Shown: positions 33,673-46,042, counted from the first letter of the stretch. The stretch: DNA of 64,000 nt from Deinandra increscens subsp. villosa (GCA_039602395.1 JBCNJP010000003.1:30341810-30405809), one strand, 5' to 3'. Notes: generated by a model not told the origin, from the letters alone. Numbers and translations: made by a program.

Positions 33673-35034
33673 TGTTGGGTTACGACAGTGGCATTCGGGT
33701 CTCGGTAATAGCAATTTTTTTTTTTGTTTGGAAATAATTATTTACAATAAATAATTATTAAACAATTACCGAGTGGATTAAATCAGATAATTAAATTAAC
33801 TATTAATTTAATAGGCAGCGGAAACGTTTTAAATTACAAACGCGAAAACCAGGTAATTAGCGTAAACCAAAACAACAGGATTCGACAATCACCAAACGCG
33901 CAAACACCATAATCGCGTTTAAACAAACGCGAAGTATTTATAAAATAAATAAATAATTTAATCTAAACTAACTACGAGTTTAGATATACCTGAGCGGTGA
34001 TTCAAACAGACGTTCGAGACACCGGAAGTCAACGGGTGACGCTAGGGTTTCGCAGAAGTGATTCGTCTGACGAATCTGACTTTCCTCGCGAACACGGATT
34101 TACTACGCGGTGAATCAAGCACCGAGAAAATCTCGTACGTCGGATTGGGCGCGAACTAGGGTTTGCGGACGACGAGCCGAACACACCAAAAGGTGGTTCA
34201 CGGCTAGGGTTTGTCGGCGGTGAACCGGCGACGGCGAGGAAGCGCGGCGGCCGGCAAGGTGGCGGCGGCGGCTTAGCGACGGTGATGGCGACGGCGGCAG
34301 CGGAGCGCACGGCGGTGGGGGGTGCGGCGACAGCTGCAGAGCGGCGGCGGCTGTGCGTGCGGCGGCGGCTGAGAGCGGCGGCGGCTGATAGCGGCGGCGG
34401 CTGAGAGCGGCGGCGGCGTGGAGTGTCGTCGGCGGAGTGGACGGCAGCAGCGGCTAGCCAGGCGGCGGAGGGCGGCGGTGGCTAGTGAGGCGGCGGACGG
34501 TGGCGAGCGACGGGCGAGGGGTCGGCGAAAAGCAAGAGGGCGGCGGCGGCGGTGGGGTGCCGTCGGCGTCGGTCGCGAGAGGGAGGGGAGAGCGACGGCC
34601 GAAATTCTCACTAAGTTGATTAGGGTTTCGCCTCCCTAATCAGTTATATTTATAACTGACTTTGTTTCCGTTTAACCCCTCGATTTAATTCAATTCCCAA
34701 TTGAACCATTTAATTTCCAAAGTTAACCTTTAACCTTTTAAATGTTCGTCGCTAACCAAATATTAGTCATACTAATAATCCGTCGATTTTCGTCCATTAC
34801 GTTAATAATATTTAACGTTTTTGTCGCTTAATTAATCTTAATGATTAATATTGATTTAAGTAATTAATTATGTATTAATTAAACTATTTAATAAACACAT
34901 AATTAATCTTTCTGCGAATTCGCCGGTTATATAGGTAAGCGGTCTTTAATACCCGTTGCCTCCGGTGTAACTCTTACGGGTCTTGACCGGGTCGGGTACT
35001 TGATTTAGTCGGGTCTGGACACCTAAATCCAACA
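33673..35034 (-). repeat. copia-type LTR (3' LTR by its PPT)
   Basis: A 1,362-bp LTR from TGTTGGGTTACGAC to AAATCCAACA. The sequence just outside, read on the minus strand, is CAAGTGGGAGAC, a copia PPT, so this is the 3' LTR of a minus-strand element. It is a diverged relative of the LTR at 42902-44127. Confidence 0.8.
34190..34585. repeat. GGC-rich low-complexity block
   Basis: Dense GCGGCGGCGGCTGAGAG-type repeats within the copia-type LTR. Both strands stay open here only because of the triplet repeat; I do not call a gene. The sister LTR has a shorter GC-rich block at about 43420-43570. Confidence 0.9.
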
Positions 35035-36000
35035 GTCTCCCACTTGGACTGATCGCGACTATTAATCAAGATACAGTCAGAGGTGCTCTAGCTACACGTG
35101 GCTGTCCCAACCAGTCATGACACTTCAAGTCTGAACAACCAAGGCATATCAATAAACTTGTGATATAGTTTAGACTTAAGGTATTTGTAAAGTCATCAGA
35201 TCCTTTCTGTATGTGACATCAATCGAAACAGAGACATGGATCTATACATTCTCTTTGTGTTCGATCATTATATTTCTCGTTTTACTGTTCGAAGTGGTCC
35301 AATCAAACACACAGTAAGTTTGGGTAAGGCCTTACACTTCACACTTGGAACTAACGAGAGGGCCCATGATGTCAAACTGTTGCATTGAAAAATGCAAGAG
35401 TACAGAATCCCATATTGACTACATACAGCTCCCACTAAGCTTCAGATCCATTCCCAAAAGTAACCGTTATGGCTGGCAGTTACGCGACAGCGTTAAGCTA
35501 CAATCAAAGTATGCTCTTTGGCAAACGGGAGGTCGCTCATGTGTCTCAGGTCTAAGGATACCGTTGAGTATACCATCAATCAGATTTGTCTTATGCTAAG
35601 ATCCATGAAGACATTCTGATACGAGTTACGTCCCGGCGTCATTCTCCAATGAGGCCTTGTGAGTCTAGAGGTCAACACCTTGAGTCCAGAGTCAGAATAG
35701 TCTTGCTTCAGCCGTTGCTCCCGCAATGTCTGATCGACTACGGACCTTTTAGAATATTAAACGAAATATTCATGGATAATAAAACGTATAAAATTCGAAC
35801 TCGTTACGCAGAATTCAGACTCTCGTCTAACAACTTAGAGGAGGTCGAATGATATGGTGCAAACGACAGTGTTCGACATCCAACACTAGAATCGAATATC
35901 GAAGTGATGCAGAATTCGTGTACTAAGTAGTAGACTAATTTCGCTGATCTAGCCCGATCGCAGAAATTATGGATTCGCTATCAAATGTGTAAAACACATT
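35035..36000 (-). other. noncoding 3' internal part of a copia-type element
   Basis: The region begins with the PPT next to the LTR and continues without a coding signal up to the gap. The short open frames here show no family motif. Confidence 0.5.
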
Positions 36001-36500
36001 NNNNNNNNNNNNNNNNNNNNNNNNNNNNNNNNNNNNNNNNNNNNNNNNNNNNNNNNNNNNNNNNNNNNNNNNNNNNNNNNNNNNNNNNNNNNNNNNNNNN
36101 NNNNNNNNNNNNNNNNNNNNNNNNNNNNNNNNNNNNNNNNNNNNNNNNNNNNNNNNNNNNNNNNNNNNNNNNNNNNNNNNNNNNNNNNNNNNNNNNNNNN
36201 NNNNNNNNNNNNNNNNNNNNNNNNNNNNNNNNNNNNNNNNNNNNNNNNNNNNNNNNNNNNNNNNNNNNNNNNNNNNNNNNNNNNNNNNNNNNNNNNNNNN
36301 NNNNNNNNNNNNNNNNNNNNNNNNNNNNNNNNNNNNNNNNNNNNNNNNNNNNNNNNNNNNNNNNNNNNNNNNNNNNNNNNNNNNNNNNNNNNNNNNNNNN
36401 NNNNNNNNNNNNNNNNNNNNNNNNNNNNNNNNNNNNNNNNNNNNNNNNNNNNNNNNNNNNNNNNNNNNNNNNNNNNNNNNNNNNNNNNNNNNNNNNNNNN
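36001..36500. other. assembly gap, 500 N
   Basis: Exactly 500 unknown bases, probably a fixed-size placeholder. Open frames that run across it are not meaningful. Confidence 1.
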
Positions 36501-37343
36501 TTAGGGATGAGAGCATGGTGGCTAAATGGAGAAAAAAGAGCTTAAATAGTCGAATTTTAGGGTTTTGGCCCGTCAGGACCACATGAGGACCGCGAGAGGT
36601 GAGCATGGTCAGGCGCGCGGTCCTCGTACCCTCCTGACCGTACTCCCTCTTGATGGTCTGCCGTTTTCGCGATAGTTTCTTCGTTTTTAAGTGTTTTCGG
36701 GCCTCGTTTTTTTTCAAATTTCCCATTTAACCTTCCCAACATGCTTAAAACATTAAATCCACTGAAAATGAATATAAAATATGTCCCATAATGATTAACG
36801 GTTGATAAAGTATCACAAAAAGTGTATTTTGGTCAATTTTGTCATTTTTCTCCTTTTTAAGCAATTCACCAACGTTTTGCGATCCGATCAAGTGTGTGAT
36901 GACTCGTGACATGGTAAATGATCATATGACTCATAAAACTGATAAAATTGATACACGGAACTCAAATTGTGATCTCCCGGTTAATATCGAAATCGCGCGG
37001 GATTTACCAAACTTTCACTGTTTTCGTTCTAGACCTTGAATTCACACCAACCATCACTTGTATTCGTGTGTGTGTGTGTAACTAGTATTACACACAAGGG
37101 TCTTACACGTTTAGATTGATCAAATTCCCGGTTGAACGTAATTCAGGGACATGTTCGCGTAACATCCAAATTAAAGGCAAATCGAACATCAAATGGATCA
37201 ATAAACATGATATTGGATCCAATAACATGAAATTAGATTAATAAACATCAAAATCGACCAATACCCATAAATTAGATTATCAATCAACTGATCGGGTTAC
37301 AATACGGATAAAATCAGACAATCGGAAAACCCAAAATGTTATA
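36501..37343. other. unassigned repeat-like sequence
   Basis: A GC-rich patch with inverted GAGGACCGCG / CGCGCGGTCCTC words at about 36580-36630, then AT-rich sequence. Its end, AATGTTATA, is followed by GTGAC, the candidate target duplication. I recognise no gene. Confidence 0.35.
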
Positions 37344-37669
37344 GTGACTTAAATCCACTACGGGTTCTTCCAACCGTTCCCCTCCGGCAATACGCTCCTG
37401 GTGGCAATGAGTTGAACAGAAAAGTGATCGATAGCAACTTGCAGGTGGTCGGAAAAGGACGGGACGTGATCGGTGGTGGCTGGAACGGATTAAAACACAA
37501 TTGAGGTGCTCAGTTTCTTTGTGATTGATCGAGTGGGTTTGAGAGTATTCCAAAGAATGGTCCGACTGGAGTCGAGAATTGATGATGGTAAATATCAAAT
37601 TTTGTGAATTAAGGCGAATGATCGAAATCGTAACCACTTAAAGGATTACTCAGAGATAAGGTCGGCGAT

Positions 37670-38168
37670 GGTATCTGATTTCAATTCCTTTTGAATTGAA
37701 TTGAATTGAATTTGATCAAATGACCATATAAACCCACACTATGAAACTTGATCATACTAGTCCCTCTAATCATATTTAATTTATATTAGACCCTCAACTT
37801 ATATTTATTAAAAAAAATGTTATTGAGTCTACACTTATTTTAAAAATACCACTTTATAAGATGTTATTCTTGTAACAAATTGATAACATGTATTTTATTC
37901 ACAAAACAAAAATAATACGAACACATAACGTGTAATGTCACATAAAATTTCAACCATAAAATCATGTTTGTTTATTTAATAGGTTAACTAAATAATTCAC
38001 CGACGTTTAAACAAAATTGTGTGTGAATGCTGGTGCAGTGACGGACACATAACAACTCTAACTATGTGAAATGCAGCGCATGCATAAATGTTCGTAGTAA
38101 TTAATGTTCGTAACGTGATAACATATGTCGTATTCACCACGAATCACCTGAAAAGTCGGGTTGTCACA
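37670..38168 (-). other. U3-like end of the old gypsy LTR
   Basis: A short (AATTG)n run at about 37690-37712, then AT-rich sequence containing CACATAAAAT and CATAAAATCATG words like the U3 repeats of the 2882 LTR, ending TTGTCACA. Confidence 0.5.
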
Positions 38169-39500
38169 TTATTGATACGATCATCTTTATGTTTGCAAGG
38201 AATTACGTACTTGACACAATGACGATTATTTCATCAGAGTGTAGAGTCTGATTTATGATTGATAATTCAATTTGATGACTAACAAATGAAGGAAGATTTT
38301 AAAAGAGTAAAATCGTCATCAAGTTTTGATGGGAGTTGTTAGTAATTTAGAATGCCGACATGCTTTCATCATAGCAACAACCGTTTGTTGTGAAAGGATG
38401 TTTGTCTAATAAGTCTTGAATGTTCTCAAGAGTTGATTTACATAGTCCTATAGTTCCTATTGGAACTAATCTGCTTTTGTAGGAAATCAGATGTTTATTG
38501 TTCTGATGATGGACGTGTATTACTCAAAATAATCTATCGCAATATTTCATCTTGGAACTAACTTTGAGTATGCAAGTGATCAGTGAAGAGGCATTTTTTG
38601 GGTACGAGGTGTGAATGGCGATTATTGGCATGCCATTAGTCATGTATTTATCAGTTTCTAATCTTGAAACCCAATCTTAAGCGTAAAAGCAACAAGTTCT
38701 CAACCGGAATTTAACACATATGAGTACAAGCTAGTTGTAGTCTTTGACTTTCAAGGTGATGCGTGTATATATCTATTTGTGACCATGATGGTCATATGCA
38801 TAAGACTTAGTGCAATCATATTATACTCATGCAAGTGATTATGTTGTATCTGCATAGTTGGTAATATGAACTTTTACAAACAAGCGTTGAACTTAGCAAA
38901 GGCCCTATTGTTAGAGTTGACAAAATCGAGAAAGCAATTTCATGAAAAGTTCAATTCGATTTAATGAACTCTTGAGCTGTGTGATTTCAAATTGAGGTTT
39001 CATGAGTCACAATAAGCCATCATTCCTGTCGTGTCAAGTACGATGAGAATGTAAGACGTCATATCCTTAATGACATCTGATATGAAAAACGTCCTTCTAC
39101 TCGCATTAGGCTAGTCTTGCGTTCATTAAATCAAGAGTAATAGGTATAGCATCATGTTATATATAAGTTTGAGTCTAAACTAACAACCAAGTGAAACAAT
39201 TTTCTATCGTAGATAAACCATGCATATCATATAAGGTTAAACCAGAAACTTAGTGCATGTCAAGATTCAAACCAAAGCAAAATTGTATCCATCCTGGACC
39301 CTGCCACGGAAAACAAACATGCAAGTTGTTCAATGATACCTCCAAGAATCGTTCAAAAGTTCACATGAAATTTATTCAAAGTTTGTAAACATGCAAAGGG
39401 TCATGTCTTCTTATATTTTGCTTTTATCGACTTCATGTTCCTACAAAATGTAAAGTATGTCAAGCATATATTTTGAAGGATCAAATGAAGTGGTTCATAA
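38169..39500 (-). other. noncoding segment below copia gag
   Basis: This 1.3-kb stretch lies where copia protease and integrase should begin, but I see none of their motifs on either strand. It may be a noncoding internal region or foreign repeat DNA. Confidence 0.4.
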
Positions 39501-39539
39501 CATGAGGTTATAGATATATACCTCCGGAAGTGCCAACAT

Positions 39540-40410
39540 CGGCCTTCTTCCATTTCACCTTGGCAAGATAGTCGGGGCAGTTACGTCTCTAGTGCCCCAT
39601 CTTATTTCATTCGTAGCATTGGCGCTGGTTAGGCGGCGGTGCTTTTGATCCTCTTGACTTGCCCTTGCCGGAGCTACTAGAACCTCTGGCAGCATTGCCT
39701 TTCTTCCTCTCCTCAGGTTTCCTCTTGTTTACCTTAGGTTTCCTGACACCAGCAGATCGGACTGCAAGCACATCAGGGGCTTTGGCCTTGTTGTTGTTGC
39801 TAAGAAAACTAATCTTAGTAGTTTTTAACATGCCGTGAAGCTCGGTCACTGTCTTAACTAGATTGATCATGTTAAAGTTAATCCTGAAAGGAGTAAATAA
39901 ACTGGAAAGAGCGTGTAGGATCAAGTCCGTAGCCATTTCCTGAGGAATGATGTAGTCGAGCTTTGCAAGCCGATCGATGTACCCTTTCATCTCGAGGACA
40001 TGGGCGCTAAGAGGAGTGCCCTCAGCCATTCGATAGGTGATTAACCTGACAACGGTCTCATAGCGTTCCGGTCGGGCATGGGTTTCAAACATGCCCTTAA
40101 GTTCCCCGATCATCTGAAAGGTTGTCCTGTCTACCATGCTCTTCTGAATCTCAGTAGACATGGTGGCCATCATGAGACACGTCACTGAATTGGCACCTTT
40201 CTTCAGCATCTCATGTGCGGTGCGAGTAACCGCAGTGTTATTCGCAGGTGCTTCAGGCACTTCTTGTTCCAACACGTGGAGCTTGTTGGCCATTTGCATG
40301 ACAATTTCCAGATTACGATGCCAGTCGAGGAAATTGGTGTCATCAAGTTTCTCTTTCTTAATGAGAGACTTGATCTGAAAAACCTCATTACTTGCAGGAG
40401 GGTTAGCCAT
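39540..40410 (-). pseudogene. gag: copia gag, broken at the zinc knuckle
   Basis: From the ATG at 40410 this reads MANPPASNEVFQIKS and keeps the copia Gag blocks: NFLDWHRNLEIVM, ELKGMFETHARPERYETV, MKGYIDRLAKLDY, EMATDLILHALS, TELHGMLKTT, and a basic Gly/Ser/Lys tail. The frame ends at CYE because the second knuckle cysteine codon has become TGA. Beyond it NKMGH, a second stop and RRNCPDYL finish the knuckle in frame, so this is a decayed gene of 267 readable residues. No protease, integrase or RT follows. Related in type, but not closely, to the gag at 153. Confidence 0.88.
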
Positions 40411-42887
40411 CTAAAACAACAGGCAATTAGCTTTAGTGTTTCGATGTAATATTCGTATTCAAAGATGGCAAGCAAATCTTGAATAGGAAATTGGGAACCC
40501 GATTAGTAGTTGATAAATAACGGCAGCGTTAAGTGCAATCAAATAAACTAAGTAATCGGATGGACAACGATTGTCTCTGGTAAATACCGGTCACAACTCC
40601 CGTTTATGAGGCTTTCACCAAATTATTCGTGAAATACGTTTAGCCTCATCTATGCTGATTTTGTTTACGAGTGACAAGATGTACGGTGTTGAAATACTCC
40701 AATACACAAAGTACTCGCAAAAAAATGATAGATGTCCTCAGTGGTCAGTGTGTATGCACAGTGTTGAAATACTCCAATGCACACACCATGGAAGATACCC
40801 TGAACACCAAGGTGCTCTTTGTTTTTTAATGGGTAAAACGTCTGCAGTCTGTGGACCACATCTGCAAACATATGTAGAAGAAGAGGTGGACCAAACCTCT
40901 GCAGTCTGTAAGAAGAAGACTATTTGTTTTTTAACTTCTGCAAACTGCTAAAATAAACTGAAATTTAAATAAAGTGATTTTAGAAGTTATAGATAATTAC
41001 TATTCAAACCTTTTGATTTTCTTTCTGTATATTTTAACAAATAGTTATTTTTAATACAGTTTTTGCTTAAATAAAGTTATAAAGATGTTTTATAAAAACT
41101 ATTTAAAAAACATTTTTTAACAATTTAAAAACTTTTTTTAAAAAAATAACTGTTTAAAAACGTTTTTATAAATAACGGTTTAAAAATGCTTTAAAAAATT
41201 GTTTAAAAAGCATTGTTTAGAAATTGTATATAAAAGTTTTTTAAAATATTCTTTTTTGAAAATAATTGTCAAAAACATCTTTTTTGAATAAAACTTTATA
41301 AAAAACGTTTTCTAAAATAAAATTTTATAAAACACGTTTTTAAAAATAAAACTTTATAAAAAAAAGTTCTTAAAAAAACTAACGTTTTTTTAATAAAACC
41401 TTTAAAAAACAATTTTAAGCGTTTTTATGAAAAACTGTTTACAAAGGTTTAAAAAAATAATTTAAAAATGTTTTTTTTTAAATTAAAAATGTTTTTAAAA
41501 AACTGTTTAACATGTTTTTTTTAGAACTTTTTAAAAGGCTTTTTAAAAAAAATTGGTTAAAGAAGTTTTTTAAAAGCTGCTTAAAATACTTAAAAAGTTT
41601 TTAAAATAGTTTTTTTAGAATAAACTTTTAAAAAAACGTTTTTTATAAAAAAACCGTTTAGAAATAATTTTTTTTTAAAATGTTTGTTTATGAAAAAACA
41701 GTTTAACGAGAATGTTAGCAGATGTTAGAAGATGTCAGAAGTGGCTGGACCACATCTGCACCAAGAAGAGGTCGCATAGACATTTTTTAATGAAATGTCT
41801 TCGAAAAAACAAACAGTCTGCAGACCTAAATGTATGCGAGTGGTCTGCGTGGTGCAGACATAAGAGGACAAAAGAGATTTTTCAGAAAAAACAAACACCA
41901 CCCAAGTTCGGTGTTGAAATACTCCAACACTGATGCATCGGTAAATATGTTTCAAGTTAGACTTGGCTAGGATGGCATTATCTACTGGTTACGGCTTACC
42001 AGATAGAATTATGAGGTCAAAATTTTAATTAATTAAACTTTTTAACGAAGTATGTATGAACACTATCTCACTCGGGATAGTCAATTAAATAACCTCATTA
42101 TTAATGACTTATGTGTTGCGAGGTACTAACGAATTAATTTATAGTTCGATTTTATAGATCGAAAAATTCGAGATCATAGTCGAATAAATTTGGTTAGGTA
42201 ATTTCGAGTCTTAAATAATTTTAGAACTCGATTTCAATTGATGGTAAAACAGTTTTAACCTTTTAAAACTAAGTTTGGAGTTCTAGTTGGCACGTTAAGC
42301 AGGTTAAGACAAGCAACTAAAACACATTATTCAAACAAACACATATTCGGCTTTAGGAGATTTCGATATTATCAGAGCCTTATGACAATATCGAAGAAGG
42401 TCTAGGACGAGAAATAAAATCAACCACAAGGATGGACTAAACGGCATTCGGCCGACTCTAATACTCCACTTGCTTCATGAGCTCCTTTGTCTTGATTGAA
42501 ATTCGTCGGTCCATTGGTCGTGGATACTTGCCATACTAGGAAATGGTCTTAGACAAGAACATTTGCATGATGGGGTAGTCTCATCGAAGCTTGTCACGTT
42601 CATCCAGGGCGAAGGTCAGCAATTACAAGAAATAGAAAAATAATCTATATCTAATTTCGATACAACTTTTGAACCCAAAACATGTGGGCCAATACCAAAA
42701 TATGGGTCGAGCCGAATATGCGTGTTAAACAATCAAGTAACGAATTAAATAATGTTTGGTGGAACTAAATCGACCAAACACACGCAAATGCAATTCGTTT
42801 AACTTTCGCGACTTTCGGTTTTTAACTCCAGTTCGCGAAATCAATTGGTTTAAAATCGACCGGTCAGGGTTTGCGTGTGGTGATGAA
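40411..42887 (-). other. long leader of the copia relic
   Basis: About 2.5 kb between the primer site and gag, far longer than a normal copia leader. At least 40680-41935 looks like a separate insertion. Confidence 0.6.
40680..41935. repeat. AT-rich MITE-like insertion
   Basis: Near-identical words GGTGTTGAAATACTCCAA occur at about 40684, 40762 and 41911, framing a block with CACATCTGCA and GTCTGCAGACC words and an extreme A/T core (about 40930-41700) of degenerate AAAAACGTTTTTATAAA-like repeats. The word is itself roughly palindromic (GTGTTG...CAACAC). I could not settle termini or a target duplication. Confidence 0.45.
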
Positions 42888-42900
42888 GGCTCTGATACCA
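42888..42900 (-). promoter_or_regulatory. primer-binding site, tRNA-iMet, copia relic
   Basis: The minus strand reads TGGTATCAGAGCC one base inside the LTR that starts at 42902. Confidence 0.92.
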
Positions 42901-42901
42901 C

Positions 42902-44127
42902 TGTTGGGTTACGAGAGTGGTATACGGGTGCCCTTACGAGAGTGGTATACGAGTGCCCGGTGAGGACACAATCTTTTTTTACATTTTAATAACCATTACC
43001 ATCGAGCTTTAGCAAATCAGAGTTTGAACAGATTAATCAGGTAATCCGTTACGCAGCAGAATAAAATGATTTAAACTAATTAAACTCGTAAACCTAAAAT
43101 TCATAAACACGTCAACAGGATCACAATCACCAAATACATGCGAACACCAATCACGTTAAAATCGAACGCGAATACAATTACGATAACATGATCGAAATAT
43201 AAAACGTTGAATCTAAAGCGAGTTTAGATATACCTGATCGATGTTCTAATAAACTTAAAGACACCGAGGAACAACGAGCGATTCGCTAGGGTTTCACAGA
43301 AAAATTGATCCGATCGTTCGGATGTGGACTCCGTGTGTCGTGATTCGTTGTGTTCCACAACGATTCGAATGGTGGCAGTGACAAGCTTGCGCCGAGAGGA
43401 GAAGGGAGCCGCAACGGTAGGGAAGACGACAGAAGCGGCGACAACCTTGCAATGGCAGCGCTGCGGAGGTGGCGGCGCGTGGTTGGAACAACGTCAGATG
43501 GCGAAGCGGCATCCACCGTAGAAGGCGGCGCCGGCTGAGTCTCAGGATCAGGTCGTGCGGCTCGCGGCGATTTGAAAGGAACACACACAGTGACCGAGTG
43601 ATGGAGATACGGTGGTCGTTGGATGGAGGGGACGACGTACATAAGGTAGCCGGCGGCTAGAGCTCTCGACGAGTGAGAGGGAGGCGCAAAAGGGAATAGG
43701 GTGTTCCTAATCCTTAGTCGCTTATTAAATAGCCGACTAATTACGGATTAGGTCCCTCATCAATCATTTTAACTGAAACGAACCACTAATATTTATGATT
43801 AATTAATAAATAAAGTTTATTAATATAAAAGTCGTGAACCCGAGAACCGATAAACTCAAATAACAATTTATTTGATTCCTTAGATTCATCGTAAATGTTA
43901 GTCGATAATTAGTAACGTTATATTCCATATTTTTATCGCGAGGATAAATACGTAATTAAATATATGTTTATTAATCAAGAATAAATAATAATCAATTACT
44001 TATTTCCATTATTTACCGGTTAACAAGTTAGGCAAATTTATTTCTCGTTGCCCTCAGTGTAACTCTTACGGGTCTTAACCGGGTCGGGTTCTTGATCTTT
44101 TCGGGTTTGGACATGCAATATCCAACA
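42902..44127 (-). repeat. 5' LTR of the copia relic
   Basis: 1,226 bp from TGTTGGGTTACGAG to ATATCCAACA. Near the left end ACGAGAGTGGTATACG is tandemly doubled (about 42911-42958). It belongs to the same family as 33673-35034 but is clearly diverged, so the two may or may not be a pair. Confidence 0.85.
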
Positions 44128-45551
44128 CCCATCATAGAGATAGTGCCTCCAAATCTTTAGTGCGAAAACTACCGCATTGAGCTCCAAGTCGTGCATTTTA
44201 TTTCTTTCTCATGCACCTTCAATTGTCTTGATGCATAAGCGATAACCGTATTCCCTTGCATCAAAACTTGAGCTAACCTGTTTATAGATACATCACAATA
44301 CACCACAAAGTCCTCAATGCCTTCGGGTAAATAAAATATCAAGGCAGAACTCAACTTCCATTTCAAGAGTCCAAAAGCATCTGTGTGCTTTTTAATCCAT
44401 AAAAACTTACCATTCATCTGGGTTAACGCCGTGAGCGGGATGGCTATCTTTGAAAAATCCTGGATGAACCTTTGATAGTATCTAGCTAATCCCAGAAATG
44501 CCTGATCTCATAAAGAGATCTCGGTATCTCCTAGTTCATCATTGCCTCTACCTTAGCTGGATCCACCAGGATACCGGCTCCACTCACAATATGACCAAGG
44601 AATTGCACTTCTCTTAATTAGAAGTCACATTTGGAAAACTTCGTATAAAGTTGTTCCATCCTTAGTAGATCCAAAACCTTTTTCGTATGTTGCTTATGCT
44701 CTCCCTCAGATCGTGGGTAGATTAAAATATCATTGATTATGACAATAACCAACTTGTCAAGGTATGATTTGCATACTCGATTCATGAGGTCCATGAAAAC
44801 TGTGGGTGCATTAGTTAGCCCTAACGGCATAACTAGAAACTCATAATGACTATACCTCATTCGAAATACATCTTCAAGATGTTCTCTTCTCGAACCCCGA
44901 CTTGGTGTTATCCTAATCTTATGTCTATGTTCGAAAAATGAATACCTATTTATTATCGTTACTCGGTTAAGATCATGATAATTGATGCGCATCCTCGTCA
45001 ATTTATCCTCTTTCTCAACAAATAACATCGGTGCTCCCCATGGTGATGAGCTCATTCAAATGAACCCTTTGTCAAGTAGCTCTTACAACTGACTCTCTAA
45101 CTCTTGCATCTCTAATGGCACAAGAAGATAGTGCGCCTTGGTGATTGGCGACGTCCATGGCACTAGCTCAAATTAAAATTCCACATGTCTCTTCAGTGGT
45201 ATCCCAGGTAGCTCCCTTGGGAATACATCCGCATACTCAAACACAACCAGTACATCCTCGAGTTTTCTCTTCTCAGCAGGTGTCACCATGCTAATTAAGT
45301 AAGCTTGATTGCCCTTCCTCAAGCATTTCCTTGCCTTCAGCATGGTTATGATTATTAGGGGTTTGAGCGGTCAATCACCCATAACCGTCTTTATCTGACC
45401 ATCAGTAGTCTCAACCTCCAAGATTTCACATTTGATCCTATCTTTGTGTTTGGTTAACCAGTCCATCCCGAGAACTGGGTCAAATCCGTCTAAGGTCATC
45501 GAAAGTAATTCTAGGTCGAACAGGGTGTCGTCGAACGTCATCTGACATTCT
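44128..45551 (-). pseudogene. gypsy protease-RT-RNase H relic
   Basis: A minus-strand remnant of chromovirus-type pol, related to but distinct from 6216-10909. From high to low coordinate: protease end with GMDWLTKHKDRIKCE, MLKARKCLRKGNQAYL, then the RT lead-in (MSSSPWGAPMLFVEKEDK), MRINYHDLNRVT, VFRMRYSHYEFLVMPLGLTN, a catalytic site changed to IINDILIY, and RNase H with FVVYCDVSINRLAQVLM and VIAYASRQLKVHEKE. Frameshifts and stops lie between the segments. It is cut at 44128 by the copia LTR and stops abruptly near 45545 against another ORF. Confidence 0.85.
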
Positions 45552-46042
45552 CTAACGTCTTTTAAAGATACAAATCACCAAATTTAGTGCCTTTCTCTTC
45601 AGAAAAACTTTCAAATTTGGAGCCTTAGCTTTACCTTTCTTATAGATCGAAGTAGCTGACTGTTTCTCTTTGCTAGTTAAGGAAGGAGATGGTATATAAT
45701 CACCATCTGGGTCATCATTAGCTGCTTGAGTAGATTTCCCACCTTGAGAGTTAGTACTCTTTTCCATAGAAGATGTAAAAGCAAGGTGCCGCTCGGAACT
45801 CGTTCGAGGAGTTAAATCTTTATTCTTGTGTCGAACCACAATAAATTGATCAGGATGATCGGGACTATCATCAGAATCAGAAGAGGCATCATCAGATTCT
45901 TAATCACCAGCACCACTATCGGTAGGTGTATCATCAGCACCAGGTGCATTATCATCACTTTCAACATTCGAATCAGTTTGATCTTGAACAGGTTCTTCCA
46001 AATTTTCAACAACAGCATCAGCAACAAGTTTATTAACCACAT
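45552..46042 (-). pseudogene. accessory ORF relic, C-terminal acidic part
   Basis: From 46042 the minus strand reads VVNKLVADAVVENLEEP, an Asp/Ser-rich acidic stretch with one stop (GAGD* then ESDDASSDSDDS), DQFIVVRHKNKDLTPRT and a Lys-rich end. It continues the protein at 48542-49462 across an insertion (see there). Function unknown. Confidence 0.55.

Larger units (their letters stand above)
29909..38168 (-). repeat. 5' LTR of the old gypsy, probably split by insertions
   Basis: It starts TGTCACACCC next to the primer site. Its first 1.9 kb follows the layout of the 2882 LTR: a CCCAGTAGTACTAC block near 30469, a TCTCCCCC...GGGGC block near 30664, and tRNA-like units near 31342-31560. At 38161-38168 the sequence CACCTGAAAAGTCGG then TTGTCACA matches the other end of that LTR. 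I infer one LTR with 31805-37343 inserted, because GTGAC occurs at both 31800-31804 and 37344-37348. The alternative is two unrelated LTR fragments. Confidence 0.5.

Noticed and set aside
34029..34639. Arg/Ala-rich open frames on both strands
   Set aside because: They are translations of the GGC triplet repeat inside an LTR; overlapping frames on both strands without family motifs are expected there.
35935..36726. Long open frames across the N gap
   Set aside because: They consist mostly of unknown bases and carry no coding signal.
33673..44127. A single intact copia element with LTRs 33673-35034 and 42902-44127
   Set aside because: Orientation, PPT and PBS would fit, but the LTRs are clearly diverged, the flanks (ATTAG and CCCAT) do not match, and a gypsy LTR end at 38168 and the gap lie between. 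Left unresolved.
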